A stretch of DNA of 49,936 bases from an uncultured Bacteroidota bacterium (GTDB taxonomy: Bacteria; Bacteroidota; Bacteroidia; Flavobacteriales; Flavobacteriaceae): assembly GCA_902560065.1 (NCBI GenBank), contig CACEKG010000006.1, forward strand, positions 1 through 49,936, read 5' to 3'. Shown here in pieces: positions 27,182 through 36,465 of the stretch (the stretch's first letter is position 1; every line of letters starts with the position of its first letter). The notes below the pieces were generated by a model. That model worked only from the letters and a program-made list of their open reading frames with translations. It searched no databases and was not told the DNA's origin. Made by a program: the position numbers and the translations under genes.

Positions 27182-28270
27182 TTATTTTATTGATAATAAA
27201 TCAGTTATTTCATCTTTTTTTAGAGGAAATCCTAATCTAAAATTGAAAGAATTAGTTTTTTCGTTATTAAGATTGATGTATCTATGGCCAAAGTAATTTA
27301 GTTTTTTTCCAAATGAAACAAAATATGGATTAAAATGTATTTTCCCTTTTTTTAGTGATTCATTATAGTTTAAAGCAAGTATTTGATCTTTATAAATTTT
27401 TCCATTATCAATAATTGTTACTCCGCTTAAAATCAAGTCTACAAACTTTTCATTATTTTCAGGAATTTTAAAATAATCATCAATCGAATTATTTAAATAA
27501 TCTTCATCATATAATAATATAGTTGAATAAATTAAAGATTTCAAAATATATTTTTTTGTAATTTCTCTTTTATAATCATTTGGAAAATGTCCCGCTTCAA
27601 TTAATATTGTTGGTGTATTATTAATTGTAAAATAGTCTCCCATGCAGTTTTCATTAAAATCATCTTTATATCTTGATATATGACCTTTAATATCAATATT
27701 AAGCTTTTTAAATAAAGAAATGATTAGTAAAATTGACCTTCTTCTAGCTTCATTAATTTGATTATCATCACTAATAGAGGGCGCTAAATAAGAAACTACA
27801 GCACTCTTGTTAGACATACCGACGGAATAAGTTGTCTTTTGACCATGTAAATTGAAACAAAACTCAGGGTTTATTTTTTTATATAAATTAACAAGACATA
27901 AACTTTCTGGTTGAGATAGCTCTAGAGCATCTCTGTTTAAATCAATATCACTATAATTATTTCTTGTGTATAATTTAGCTCCATCAGGGTTTAATTGAGG
28001 AATTATATAAAAACTAAAAGACCTTAGGTAATCTTTATTGCTTTTTTGCATAAGCCAAGATATATAGTCAAATAAGGCTTTAGTAGTTGTGGTCTCATTT
28101 CCATGCATTTGTGACCAAAAAAGAATATTTCTAGAACCTGAACCTAATTTTAATAGATAAATGGGTTTTTTCTGAACAGATTTACCAATTATGCTAACAT
28201 TAACGAATTTATTAAGATTTAATATTTTATCATAAAGTTTATTAGGCGAAAAATATCGTTCTTCAATCAT
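27182..28270 (-). CDS. M14-family zinc carboxypeptidase-like protein
   Basis: A 362-residue protein. Zinc ligands are H56 and E59 in QMHGNET and H142 in NLHGQ; DLNRD carries the substrate-binding Arg (R113), and a likely catalytic Glu is E225 in TILIEAGHFP. These are hallmarks of the M14 carboxypeptidase fold. There is no signal peptide, so it should act in the cytoplasm, perhaps on peptides or amide-linked small molecules. About 100 extra residues follow the catalytic domain with no motif I recognise. It ends 65 bases before the Lrp gene start. Confidence 0.82.
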   Translation of the reverse strand: MIEERYFSPNKLYDKILNLNKFVNVSIIGKSVQKKPIYLLKLGSGSRNILFWSQMHGNETTTTKALFDYISWLMQKSNKDYLRSFSFYIIPQLNPDGAKLYTRNNYSDIDLNRDALELSQPESLCLVNLYKKINPEFCFNLHGQKTTYSVGMSNKSAVVSYLAPSISDDNQINEARRRSILLIISLFKKLNIDIKGHISRYKDDFNENCMGDYFTINNTPTILIEAGHFPNDYKREITKKYILKSLIYSTILLYDEDYLNNSIDDYFKIPENNEKFVDLILSGVTIIDNGKIYKDQILALNYNESLKKGKIHFNPYFVSFGKKLNYFGHRYINLNNEKTNSFNFRLGFPLKKDEITDLLSIK

Positions 28271-28302
28271 TTTTAATAAACAGTAAAAATAAGAATGATT
28301 AA

Positions 28303-28441
28303 GTTTACAAATGTATACAATGTTACAATTACTTACATATGCTTTATAATCTAATTTTTAACATTTGTAAACAATATATTTTATTTATTTTTAAATTATT
28401 GATAATCAATATTTTAAAAAAACTAATTAAAATGTTAGTTT
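28303..28441. repeat. Palindrome-rich divergent intergenic region
   Basis: The 240-base gap between the M14 peptidase and the XRE regulator is the longest in the window. It holds a perfect 12-base inverted repeat GTTTACAAATGT (28303-28314) / ACATTTGTAAAC (28361-28372) with a 46-base spacer; the 8-base palindrome TGTATACA (28312-28319); TTGATAATCAA (28399-28409); and AAACTAA (28420-28426) / TTAGTTT (28435-28441). The first pair looks like repeated operator half-sites of TTTACA/TGTAAA type. No clean TAnnTTTG box was found. Confidence 0.55.
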
Positions 28442-28510
28442 AATTTTATTTAGAGCAATTATTGATTTAAATGTTATGTTTTTTAATTATATTTATATTA
28501 AAAAGTTACA

Positions 28511-28888
28511 GTGTTAAACATAGATGAATTTATAAATAGGATAAATGAATTAATGGATGAATATCAATTAAACGCTTCTTCCCTAGCAGATAAAATTGGA
28601 GTTCAAAGATCATCACTTTCTCATATTTTATCAAAAAGAAATAAACCTAGCCTCGACTTTATATTAAAAATTGAAAAAAATTTCGAAAAAATTGACTTGA
28701 ATTGGTTGCTATTTGGTAAATCATCATTTGAAGATATTAAAGAGAATGATCAAAAAAACCTAAATTTTACTGATTTAAATTCAAAAACAAACCCTTTCGA
28801 TGTTAAAAAAACTAAAATAAAAGAGATTATTCACCTTTATGAGGATGGATCTTTTAATGTATATTTCCCAAAAAATAAAATTGAATAA
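28511..28888 (+). CDS. XRE-family helix-turn-helix regulator
   Basis: A 125-residue protein with an N-terminal Cro/CI-type helix-turn-helix (about 10-65: LNASSLADKIGVQRSSLSHI, then KPSLDFILKIEKNF) and a short C-terminal tail predicted as beta structure (IIHLYEDGSFNVYFP). The start is GTG; no in-frame ATG would keep the first helix. It lies beside the palindrome-rich gap 28271-28510 and may bind there to regulate itself and the divergent M14 peptidase gene (inference). The next gene overlaps its 3' end. Confidence 0.87.
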   Translation: MLNIDEFINRINELMDEYQLNASSLADKIGVQRSSLSHILSKRNKPSLDFILKIEKNFEKIDLNWLLFGKSSFEDIKENDQKNLNFTDLNSKTNPFDVKKTKIKEIIHLYEDGSFNVYFPKNKIE

Positions 28889-29252
28889 ATTTATTTATAT
28901 TTTAATATTTCTTTTTATTTCTTGTTACAGTGTTTCTAGAAATTGTAAAGACTTTCACGAAGGGGAGTTTTTGTTTAAATCTATAATTAATGGTGAGATA
29001 AAAACATCAAAGTTTATAAGAAAAAAAAACATTGAAATTGAGATTTTTGAAAATAAAACTGATACCGCAAAGATAAAATGGGTTAATGAATGCGAGTGTA
29101 TTTTAACTAAACTAAACCCTTTGTCTAATCAAGAAAAAAGACCTATTCAAATTAGAATAATTTCTACAGAAAAAGATTCTTATGTTTTTGAATATTCCTT
29201 AGTTGGAGATCTGAAAAACATTAGAAGAGGGAAAATTATCAAGATTAAATAG
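28857..29252 (+). CDS. Small probable lipoprotein, unknown function
   Basis: About 131 residues from ATG 28857. The N-terminus KLNKFIYILIFLFISC is a signal peptide ending in a lipobox-like ISC, so the mature protein should be a lipoprotein of about 110 residues. The mature part begins near NCKDFHEGEFLF and is rich in beta-strand and lysine; two further cysteines are in NECECIL. ATGs at 28839 and 28845 are also in frame but would add residues before the signal peptide. It overlaps the XRE gene by 32 bases, suggesting coupling. The RNCKDF..G.F pattern recalls a small family near topoisomerase IV genes in Flavobacteriia; function unknown. Confidence 0.72.
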   Translation: MYISQKIKLNKFIYILIFLFISCYSVSRNCKDFHEGEFLFKSIINGEIKTSKFIRKKNIEIEIFENKTDTAKIKWVNECECILTKLNPLSNQEKRPIQIRIISTEKDSYVFEYSLVGDLKNIRRGKIIKIK

Positions 29253-29254
29253 TA

Positions 29255-31834
29255 TTAAATATCCATTTTAATTTGAGATTCATTATCAGAAGAAATATGT
29301 TCTTCATTTAAGACTTCAATCTCATTTATATTTTTTTCATTAGAATCAACATATGGCAACAATTCTTTTAATTCAACTTTTTTAATCTTTTTTGAGGTTA
29401 ATTGATTACCCTGGGCTTTATATCCTTTTACACTAATAAATTCTTCAACATTTATCTCAAAATCAGGAAAAGGGTCCTTACCTCTAACTTTTTCAAAATT
29501 TAACATCAAAATTGGCCTCCAATTTAAATCAACATGAACTAATTTGTCTTCTTTTTCTATAAAAAAATCTTCCTTAGATTGATTTTCGATCAAAAATCTT
29601 TTTAAAAAATATTTTCTTTTGTTATTGCTAAAATAAATAGCTGATATTGGTTTGTTTGGCACCCATTTTTCAATATTAGTAATGTTATCATCAAAGTGCA
29701 ATGTAATTTCTGGATGAACTACTCTTGAGGATCCAGAGCTAGAAATCATTAATATTTTTTCATCACCCTTAAATTCTCCTAATAAAACTCCTCTTTCTTC
29801 AATATTCAATCTTCTTACAGTGTCATCAAACCAAATTCTTCTTGGCTTTAATGTGGATATACCCTTTTGTTTTAAATCAATTTTTTTTACTTGATATTTT
29901 GTAACAATATTTCCTCTAGAAGCTCTTCCTTTAACTTGGAGATCAGCAAAATCTAAATCCCACTTTAACTTTTTAATTTTTGCTAAATTTTTTAAAGTTA
30001 TCATTACTATTTCAGCTTCACCATTAGGATTTGATGTAAAATAAAGAATTTCTGATTCAGGATTACCTTGGGTTAAGTTATAAAGCTTGTCTCTTGTAAC
30101 TCCCTCAACAGCAAACCTTTTAATAAATGAGGTGCCTTTTTTTCCATCTCTATATATCATATTATAAATCGTCCTAGAATCTTTTTTCTTAAAAACAGCT
30201 GAATGTATAACGTCTTTACCAACAAAAACCTTGGAATCAACTTTTACCACTCTCATTTCTCCATTTCTATTAAAAACTATTACATCATCAATATCTGAAC
30301 ATTCACAAACAAATTCATCTTTCTTTAGTGAAGTTCCAATAAAACCTTCTTCTCTATTTAAATATAACTTTTGATTTCTAACAACAACCTTTTTTACATC
30401 AACATCATCAAAAATTCTTATTTCTGATTTCCTTGTTTTATTTTCACCGTAAGTCTTATTTAAATGATTAAAATATCTAATGCTATAGTCTATGATGTGA
30501 TCTAAGTTATTTTTTACCTCTTCAATATTTATCTCTAAATTTTGAATTTTTTCCTGGACTTTATCAATATCAAATTTTGAAATTCTTTTTATTTTAATTT
30601 CAGTTAATTTTATCAAATCTTCTTCATTTACATTTCTTTTTAAAACATTTTTATATGGCTTAATACCATCATCTATTGACCTTAAAACTCCATCCCAAGT
30701 TTTTTCTTCTTCAATATTTCTATAAATTCTTTCTTCAATAAATATTCTTTCCAATGTTAATGAGTGCCATTGATTCTCTAAATCCTGTAACTGAACCTCT
30801 AATTCTGATTTTAAAAGCTGAACGGTATTATCTGTTGAAATCTTTAAAATTTCACTAACTCCCATAAAATGCGGTTTGTTATCAATAATAAGACAACCTA
30901 AAGGAGAGACAGAGGTTTCGCAGGATGTAAAAGCATATAGAGCATCTATAGTCTTATCAGGTGAAATTCCATTTGGTAAATGGATTAAAATTTCAACATC
31001 AGACGAGGTATTGTCCTCTATTTTTTTAATTTTTATTTTTCCTTTTTCATTTGACTTAATAATACTTTCTATTAGGCTTGATGTTGTTGTAGTATATGGA
31101 ATTTCATTAATTATTAAAGTATTTTTATTCAATTGACTAATTTTTGCTCTTACACGAATCTTTCCGCCTCTTTCACCATCATTATAATTTTGAACATCTA
31201 TAATCCCCCCAGTTTGAAAGTCTGGATATAAACTTATTTTTTTTCCTTTTAAATGATTTATACTAGCTTGAATTAACTCATTAAAATTATGAGGTAATAT
31301 TTTTGTTGATAATCCTACAGCAATTCCTTCTGCACCTTGAGCTAACAAAAGAGGAAATTTTATAGGCAAGTAAACAGGTTCTTTTTTTCTTCCATCATAA
31401 GATAATTGCCATTGAGTAACTTTTGGACTATAAACAACTTCCAAAGCAAATTTTGAAAGTCTAGCTTCAATATATCTTGAAGCAGCAGCACTATCTCCAG
31501 TTAAAACATTGCCCCAATTTCCTTGCATGTCTATAAGCAATTCTTTTTGACCAATCTGAACCATTGCATCAGCAATACTTGCATCTCCATGAGGATGATA
31601 TTGCATGGTATGCCCTACTATATTAGCAACTTTACTATATCTTCCGTCATCTAAATCTTTCATAGAATGCAAAATTCTTCTTTGAACCGGTTTTAAACCA
31701 TCTTCAATGGAAGGTATTGCTCTTTCTAAAATAACATATGAAGCATAATCAAGAAACCAATCTTGATACATTCCAGTTACCTTGACAATTTTCTCATCTT
31801 CATAATTATTATCAATAAGGTCTTGGTCATTCAT
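29255..31834 (-). CDS. parC: DNA topoisomerase IV subunit A
   Basis: An 859-residue type IIA topoisomerase subunit. The winged-helix core includes GLKPVQRRILHSM, the quinolone-determining stretch HPHGDASIADAM and the DNA-linking tyrosine Y121 in AASRYIEARL. The C-terminal part is a beta-propeller without the gyrase GQRGGKG box, which with the neighbouring parE supports topoisomerase IV. It starts at the last base of the parE stop codon (TAATG-type overlap), so the two subunits are translationally coupled. It decatenates daughter chromosomes. Confidence 0.94.
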   Translation of the reverse strand: MNDQDLIDNNYEDEKIVKVTGMYQDWFLDYASYVILERAIPSIEDGLKPVQRRILHSMKDLDDGRYSKVANIVGHTMQYHPHGDASIADAMVQIGQKELLIDMQGNWGNVLTGDSAAASRYIEARLSKFALEVVYSPKVTQWQLSYDGRKKEPVYLPIKFPLLLAQGAEGIAVGLSTKILPHNFNELIQASINHLKGKKISLYPDFQTGGIIDVQNYNDGERGGKIRVRAKISQLNKNTLIINEIPYTTTTSSLIESIIKSNEKGKIKIKKIEDNTSSDVEILIHLPNGISPDKTIDALYAFTSCETSVSPLGCLIIDNKPHFMGVSEILKISTDNTVQLLKSELEVQLQDLENQWHSLTLERIFIEERIYRNIEEEKTWDGVLRSIDDGIKPYKNVLKRNVNEEDLIKLTEIKIKRISKFDIDKVQEKIQNLEINIEEVKNNLDHIIDYSIRYFNHLNKTYGENKTRKSEIRIFDDVDVKKVVVRNQKLYLNREEGFIGTSLKKDEFVCECSDIDDVIVFNRNGEMRVVKVDSKVFVGKDVIHSAVFKKKDSRTIYNMIYRDGKKGTSFIKRFAVEGVTRDKLYNLTQGNPESEILYFTSNPNGEAEIVMITLKNLAKIKKLKWDLDFADLQVKGRASRGNIVTKYQVKKIDLKQKGISTLKPRRIWFDDTVRRLNIEERGVLLGEFKGDEKILMISSSGSSRVVHPEITLHFDDNITNIEKWVPNKPISAIYFSNNKRKYFLKRFLIENQSKEDFFIEKEDKLVHVDLNWRPILMLNFEKVRGKDPFPDFEINVEEFISVKGYKAQGNQLTSKKIKKVELKELLPYVDSNEKNINEIEVLNEEHISSDNESQIKMDI

Positions 31835-33696
31835 TAATTAGTTTTTTTATCGATTAAATCTAATTCAACCTTTAAATTCTTTATTATAAACTCTTGTCTA
31901 CTCATAGTATTTTTTCCCATATAAAAATCTAAAAGCTTTTCAATGGTTGTTTCCTTATCAAGCATGACTGGATCTAGCTTTATATTTTCCCCAATAAAAT
32001 ATTTAAATTCGTCAGGGGAAATTTCACCTAACCCTTTGAATCTTGTAATTTCAGGTTTACCTTTCAATTTATTTAAGGCATTATTTCTTTCTTCTTCGCT
32101 ATAACAATAAATTGTCTCTTTTTTATCCCTTACACGAAACAAAGGTGTTTGTAAAATATACAAATGGCCTTCCTTTATTAGTTCAGGAAAAAATTGTAAG
32201 AAAAATGTTATTAAAAGAAGTCTAATATGCATACCATCTACATCGGCATCCGTTGCAATAACAATATTATTATATCTTAAATTTTCGATACTTTCCTCTA
32301 TATTTAAAGCTGATTGTAATAAATTAAATTCTTCATTTTCATAAACAATCTTTTTTGACATGCCATAACAATTTAAAGGTTTGCCTCTCAAACTAAATAC
32401 TGCTTGAGTATTAACATCTCTAGATTTAGTAATTGATCCGCTAGCTGAATCCCCCTCAGTAATAAATAATGTAGAGTTTAGTCTATTTTCATTTTTTAAA
32501 TCTGACAAATGCACTCGACAATCTCTTAATTTTTTATTGTGAAGATTTGCTTTTTTAGCTCTATCTCTTGCAAGTTTTTTTATTCCTGATAATTCTTTTC
32601 TTTCCTTTTCTGCTTGAATTATTTTTTTTTGAATAGCTTCAGAAATTTCAGGGTTTTTATGTAAAAAATTATCTAGTTCATTGTTTAAAAAATCTATTAT
32701 ATGAACTCTTACAGACTGTAAATCTCCTCCCATTTCAGTTGAACCTAATTTAGTTTTAGTCTGGGACTCAAAAACAGGCTCCATAACTTTAATGCTTATG
32801 GCAGATATGATTGATTTTCTTATGTCAGAAGCTTCATAATTTTTACCATAATGTTCTCGAAAGGTTTTAACTATACCCTCTCTAAAAGCAGACTGATGAG
32901 TACCTCCTTGAGTAGTATATTGACCATTTACAAATGAATAATATTCTTCACTGTATTGAGTTTTACTATGGGTAATAGCCACTTCAATATCTGTTCCTTT
33001 TAAATGAATAATAGGATATAATAAATCTTCAGAGTTTGTCTGATCAACAAGAAGGTCTTTTAAACCATTTTCTGAGTAATATTTTACTCCATTAAGGTTA
33101 ATTGTTAATCCAGGATTTAAATAAACATAATTTTTAAGCATTCTTTCAACATACTCTAATCTATACTTAAAGTTTTTAAATATTTTAGAATCTGGTCTAA
33201 AAATAACCTTAGTTCCCTTTCTTTTTGAAGAAGATTGAAGATTTGATTCCTCTAATAGATTCCCATCTTCAAATAATGCAAATTTATATTTATCATCTCT
33301 AAATGATTCAACTCTAAAATCAGAAGATAAAGCGTTTACAGCCTTAGTTCCCACACCATTTAACCCAACAGCTTTTTTAAAAGCTCTAGTGTCGTATTTT
33401 CCACCAGTGTTCATTTTCGAAACAACATCAACCAATTTTCCTTGAGGAATTCCTCTTCCAAAGTCTCTTACTGAAACATTCTGATCTTTAATTGTAATAT
33501 CAATTGATTTGCCAGCACCCATTACAAACTCATCAATGCAATTATCAATAATTTCTTTAAGCAAAATATATATTCCATCATCAGGTGAAGAACCGTCTCC
33601 TAATTTACCAATATACATGCCAGGTCTTAACCTAATATGCTCTCTCCAATCGAGCGAACGAATATTTTCTTCAGTATATGAAATTGATTTTCCCAT
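31834..33696 (-). CDS. parE: DNA topoisomerase IV subunit B
   Basis: A 620-residue ATPase subunit. The GHKL ATP-binding region contains [28 protein letters not shown] and GRGIPQG; the TOPRIM domain has the motifs [10 protein letters not shown] and [12 protein letters not shown] that bind magnesium. The C-terminal QEFI region contacts ParC. The short length without the gyrase B insertion suits ParE in this phylum. It is the first gene of the parE-parC pair, 118 bases after ychF. Confidence 0.95.
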   Translation of the reverse strand: MGKSISYTEENIRSLDWREHIRLRPGMYIGKLGDGSSPDDGIYILLKEIIDNCIDEFVMGAGKSIDITIKDQNVSVRDFGRGIPQGKLVDVVSKMNTGGKYDTRAFKKAVGLNGVGTKAVNALSSDFRVESFRDDKYKFALFEDGNLLEESNLQSSSKRKGTKVIFRPDSKIFKNFKYRLEYVERMLKNYVYLNPGLTINLNGVKYYSENGLKDLLVDQTNSEDLLYPIIHLKGTDIEVAITHSKTQYSEEYYSFVNGQYTTQGGTHQSAFREGIVKTFREHYGKNYEASDIRKSIISAISIKVMEPVFESQTKTKLGSTEMGGDLQSVRVHIIDFLNNELDNFLHKNPEISEAIQKKIIQAEKERKELSGIKKLARDRAKKANLHNKKLRDCRVHLSDLKNENRLNSTLFITEGDSASGSITKSRDVNTQAVFSLRGKPLNCYGMSKKIVYENEEFNLLQSALNIEESIENLRYNNIVIATDADVDGMHIRLLLITFFLQFFPELIKEGHLYILQTPLFRVRDKKETIYCYSEEERNNALNKLKGKPEITRFKGLGEISPDEFKYFIGENIKLDPVMLDKETTIEKLLDFYMGKNTMSRQEFIIKNLKVELDLIDKKTN

Positions 33697-33814
33697 GAAT
33701 AATTAGGGCTAATATAATTATTGAAATTGTATAGTTATCCCCTATTATATATAAGAAATCAACAAAATACAAAAAGATTGTTAAGAACTACTTAAAATAA
33801 AAACACTCTTAAAA

Positions 33815-34909
33815 TTAGACATTAAATCTAAAATGTATAACATCCCCATCATTAACTTGATAATCTTTACCTTCAATTTTCATTTTACCAGCCTCTTTTA
33901 CTTTAATTTCTGAACCAAATTTTTTAAAATCTGAAAAATTTATGACTTCTGCACAAATAAATCCTTTTTCAAAATCAGAATGAATTACTGAGGCTGCCTT
34001 AGGGGCTTTATCATTTCTGTTAATGGTCCAGGCTCTTACCTCTTTTTTTCCTGCTGTAAAGAAAGTTTGCCTATTTAATAATTCATATGTTGATTGAATC
34101 AATTTTATACTCCCAGATTCTTTTAACCCTAAATCATCTAAAAATATTTTTTTCTCATCAAAATTATCAAACTCACTTATCTCAGCTTCAATACCAACTG
34201 ATAAATATATCAAATTAGAATTTTCATTAGATATCAACTTTTTGATTTTATCTACATAATCATTTCCCTTTGAAGCGGAAAGTTCATCAACATTACAAAC
34301 ATATAATACAGGTTTATCAGTAAGTAATTGTAAAGGTTTAACAAATTGAATATAATCTTCTTCTGTAAAAACTAATTCTCTAACATTTTTTGATTTTTCT
34401 ATTGATGATTTAATTTCAACTAAGATGTCATTTTCTTTTACAACGTTTTTTTCTCCTGTTTTAATAACTCTTTTTAATCTTTCAATTTTTTTTTCTACTG
34501 TTTCTAAATCTTTTAGTTTTAACTCCATATCGATAGTTTCCTTGTCTCTAATTGGATCTATTGAACCCTCAACATGTATTATTTTATCATTGTCAAAACA
34601 TCTTAAAACATGAATAATAGCATCAGTTTCTCTAATATTAGATAAAAATTGATTTCCTAAACCCTCTCCTTTACTTGCCCCCTTAACTAAACCTGCAATG
34701 TCTAAAATTTCAATTGTTGCAGGAATAACCTTTTCAGGATTAACGATTGACTCAAGAATTTCAAGTCTCTTATCAGGAACATTTACAATACCTATATTAG
34801 GCTCAATTGTACAAAAAGGAAAATTAGCACTTTGTGCTTTAGCATTAGTTAAGCAGTTAAATAATGTTGATTTTCCTACATTTGGCAATCCTACTATGCC
34901 TGCTTTCAT
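33815..34909 (-). CDS. ychF: Obg-family ATPase YchF
   Basis: A 364-residue P-loop protein with G1 GLPNVGKST, G3 DIAGLVKGASKGEG and a G4 of NVDE in VCNVDELS in place of NKxD, the change that makes YchF prefer ATP to GTP. A coiled coil is inserted after G3 and a C-terminal TGS domain ends VNDGDVIHFRFNV. The family binds ribosomes and is linked to stress and redox responses. It lies 16 bases after the ferredoxin gene. Confidence 0.96.
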   Translation of the reverse strand: MKAGIVGLPNVGKSTLFNCLTNAKAQSANFPFCTIEPNIGIVNVPDKRLEILESIVNPEKVIPATIEILDIAGLVKGASKGEGLGNQFLSNIRETDAIIHVLRCFDNDKIIHVEGSIDPIRDKETIDMELKLKDLETVEKKIERLKRVIKTGEKNVVKENDILVEIKSSIEKSKNVRELVFTEEDYIQFVKPLQLLTDKPVLYVCNVDELSASKGNDYVDKIKKLISNENSNLIYLSVGIEAEISEFDNFDEKKIFLDDLGLKESGSIKLIQSTYELLNRQTFFTAGKKEVRAWTINRNDKAPKAASVIHSDFEKGFICAEVINFSDFKKFGSEIKVKEAGKMKIEGKDYQVNDGDVIHFRFNV

Positions 34910-34925
34910 TTGAAGGTTTTTATTA

Positions 34926-35273
34926 TTATTTGTGCATAAAACTTTGTTTTCCTAACAACTCTTCTTCAGTTTCAACATTGTTGTCATCTGGTATACAACA
35001 GTCAACAGGACAAACAGCTGCGCATTGAGGTTCTTCGTGAAACCCTTTGCATTCTGTACATTTATCAGAAGCTATAAAATAAAACTCATCGGAAATAGGC
35101 ATTTGAAATTCTTCTGCATTTACATTCTTACCGTTTGGAAGAACTATGTCACCCTTTAAGGAAGTCCCGTCTTTATATCTCCAATCTTCTGCCCCTTCAT
35201 AAATAGCAGTGTTAGGACATTCAGGTTCACATGCCCCACAATTAATACAGTCTTCGGTAATTATTATAGCCAT
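34926..35273 (-). CDS. Dicluster 4Fe-4S ferredoxin
   Basis: A 115-residue acidic ferredoxin. The first cluster motif is C9-x2-C12-x2-C15-x3-C19P and the second is C72-x2-C75-x8-C84-x3-C88P; C92 and C93 follow. The extended spacing in the second motif and the long insert (about 30-68) match the Bacteroidota dicluster ferredoxins of the Allochromatium type, which run at very low potential. It is divergent from the LuxC-like reductase across 64 bases, a conserved pairing; the ferredoxin may serve that reductase or general metabolism (inference). Confidence 0.92.
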   Translation of the reverse strand: MAIIITEDCINCGACEPECPNTAIYEGAEDWRYKDGTSLKGDIVLPNGKNVNAEEFQMPISDEFYFIASDKCTECKGFHEEPQCAAVCPVDCCIPDDNNVETEEELLGKQSFMHK

Positions 35274-35290
35274 TATTTAAAGTTCTTATA

Positions 35291-35298
35291 TAAATTTG
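35291..35298 (+). promoter_or_regulatory. Candidate -7 box before the acyl-CoA reductase
   Basis: TAAATTTG matches TAnnTTTG and lies 39 bases before the ATG at 35338 in the divergent gap. There is no TTG at the expected -33 distance, so the match may be chance. Confidence 0.25.
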
Positions 35299-35337
35299 TT
35301 GTAAAAGTAATATGTATATAATTTTTTAACAAATAAA

Positions 35338-36360
35338 ATGATTGATCTTAATTTAAAAATTAAAATTTTAAATGAATTGGGTTTTTATATTTCAAATATT
35401 ATAAACAATAATCCAAAATCTATTTTAGACAACCTAACTAAATCAATAATTAATAAAAATAGATGGTTTGATGAGAAATCTATAATTTATTCTCTAAAAT
35501 CATGGAGTAATTTGTTAAAGTCAGATTTAATAGAAAAATGGTTAGATAAATATAAACTTAGTTATATAGAAAAAAAGAAAACTATTGCATTAATACTTCC
35601 TGGAAATATTCCATTAGTTGGGTTTCATGATATTTTATGTATATGGATTTTAGATTATCAAGGTATTGTAAAACTATCTTCTAAAGATGATGTTTTAATT
35701 CCTTTCTTAACAGACTATTTGGAAAAAGAAATTGGATATAAATCATTTTTATTTACTACCTCAAGAATAAAAAAGTTTGATGCTGTTATAGCTACAGGAT
35801 CAAACAATTCATCAATTTACTTTGAATATTATTTTTCTAAATACCCAAATATTATTAGGAAAAATAGAACATCAATTGCTGTTTTAGAAGGAAATGAAAC
35901 AGAATTAGATTTAAATAATTTAGGAAAGGACATTTTACTTTATTATGGTCTTGGCTGTAGAAATATTTCTAAAATATTTATACCAAAAGGTTTTAATCTA
36001 AATAAAATATTTAAAGGACTTGATACATTTTCTCATGTAATTAATAATTCTAAATATGCTAATAATTATTATTATAATAAATCTATTTTTTTAATTAATA
36101 AAGACAGTTTTTTAGATAACGGTTATTTTCTTTTAAAAGAAGATTCAAAGCTTTATGCTCCAATTTCATGTGCTTTTTATGAGTTTTACAATGATATTGA
36201 AGATCTTAAGAGTAAATTATATGACATTAAGGACAATCTTCAATGTATAGTTTCCAAAAAAAGAAGTATAAAAGCTATTTCTTTTGGATCAACTCAAACC
36301 CCCTCTTTTCAAGATTATGCAGACAATATTGATACAATTAAATTTTTAATAAACATTTAA
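35338..36360 (+). CDS. LuxC-like acyl-CoA reductase
   Basis: A 340-residue protein resembling the LuxC branch of the aldehyde dehydrogenase superfamily. The nucleotide-binding part has LILPGNIPLVGFHDI and VIATGSNNSS; the probable catalytic cysteine is C207 in YYGLGCRNISKI, the same context as in LuxC. LuxC reduces fatty acyl groups to aldehydes, but here no luciferase or LuxD/LuxE is present. The conserved place between a ferredoxin and serC-serA in this phylum is striking and unexplained. Substrate unknown; the family assignment is good. Confidence 0.82.
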   Translation: MIDLNLKIKILNELGFYISNIINNNPKSILDNLTKSIINKNRWFDEKSIIYSLKSWSNLLKSDLIEKWLDKYKLSYIEKKKTIALILPGNIPLVGFHDILCIWILDYQGIVKLSSKDDVLIPFLTDYLEKEIGYKSFLFTTSRIKKFDAVIATGSNNSSIYFEYYFSKYPNIIRKNRTSIAVLEGNETELDLNNLGKDILLYYGLGCRNISKIFIPKGFNLNKIFKGLDTFSHVINNSKYANNYYYNKSIFLINKDSFLDNGYFLLKEDSKLYAPISCAFYEFYNDIEDLKSKLYDIKDNLQCIVSKKRSIKAISFGSTQTPSFQDYADNIDTIKFLINI

Positions 36361-36465
36361 ATGTTAAAAAAGACTTGAAATTTAATATATACATATTTTA
36401 ATAATAAAGAACTATTAACAATATTTGCATTTTTAATTAAATCTAGTAATTAAATTATGTGTAAA

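Noticed and set aside
29255-33696. Calling the topoisomerase pair gyrase (gyrA/gyrB).
   Set aside because: The C-terminal domain lacks the GQRGGKG gyrase box, the B subunit is short, and the genes are adjacent and coupled as parE-parC usually are in this phylum.
33697-33814. Possible promoter of parE in the 118-base gap.
   Set aside because: The minus strand has only near-matches to TAnnTTTG; none is exact, so I do not list a site.
36361-36456. AATATTTG before serC as a -7 box.
   Set aside because: It breaks the first base of the TAnnTTTG consensus and has no paired TTG at a good distance.
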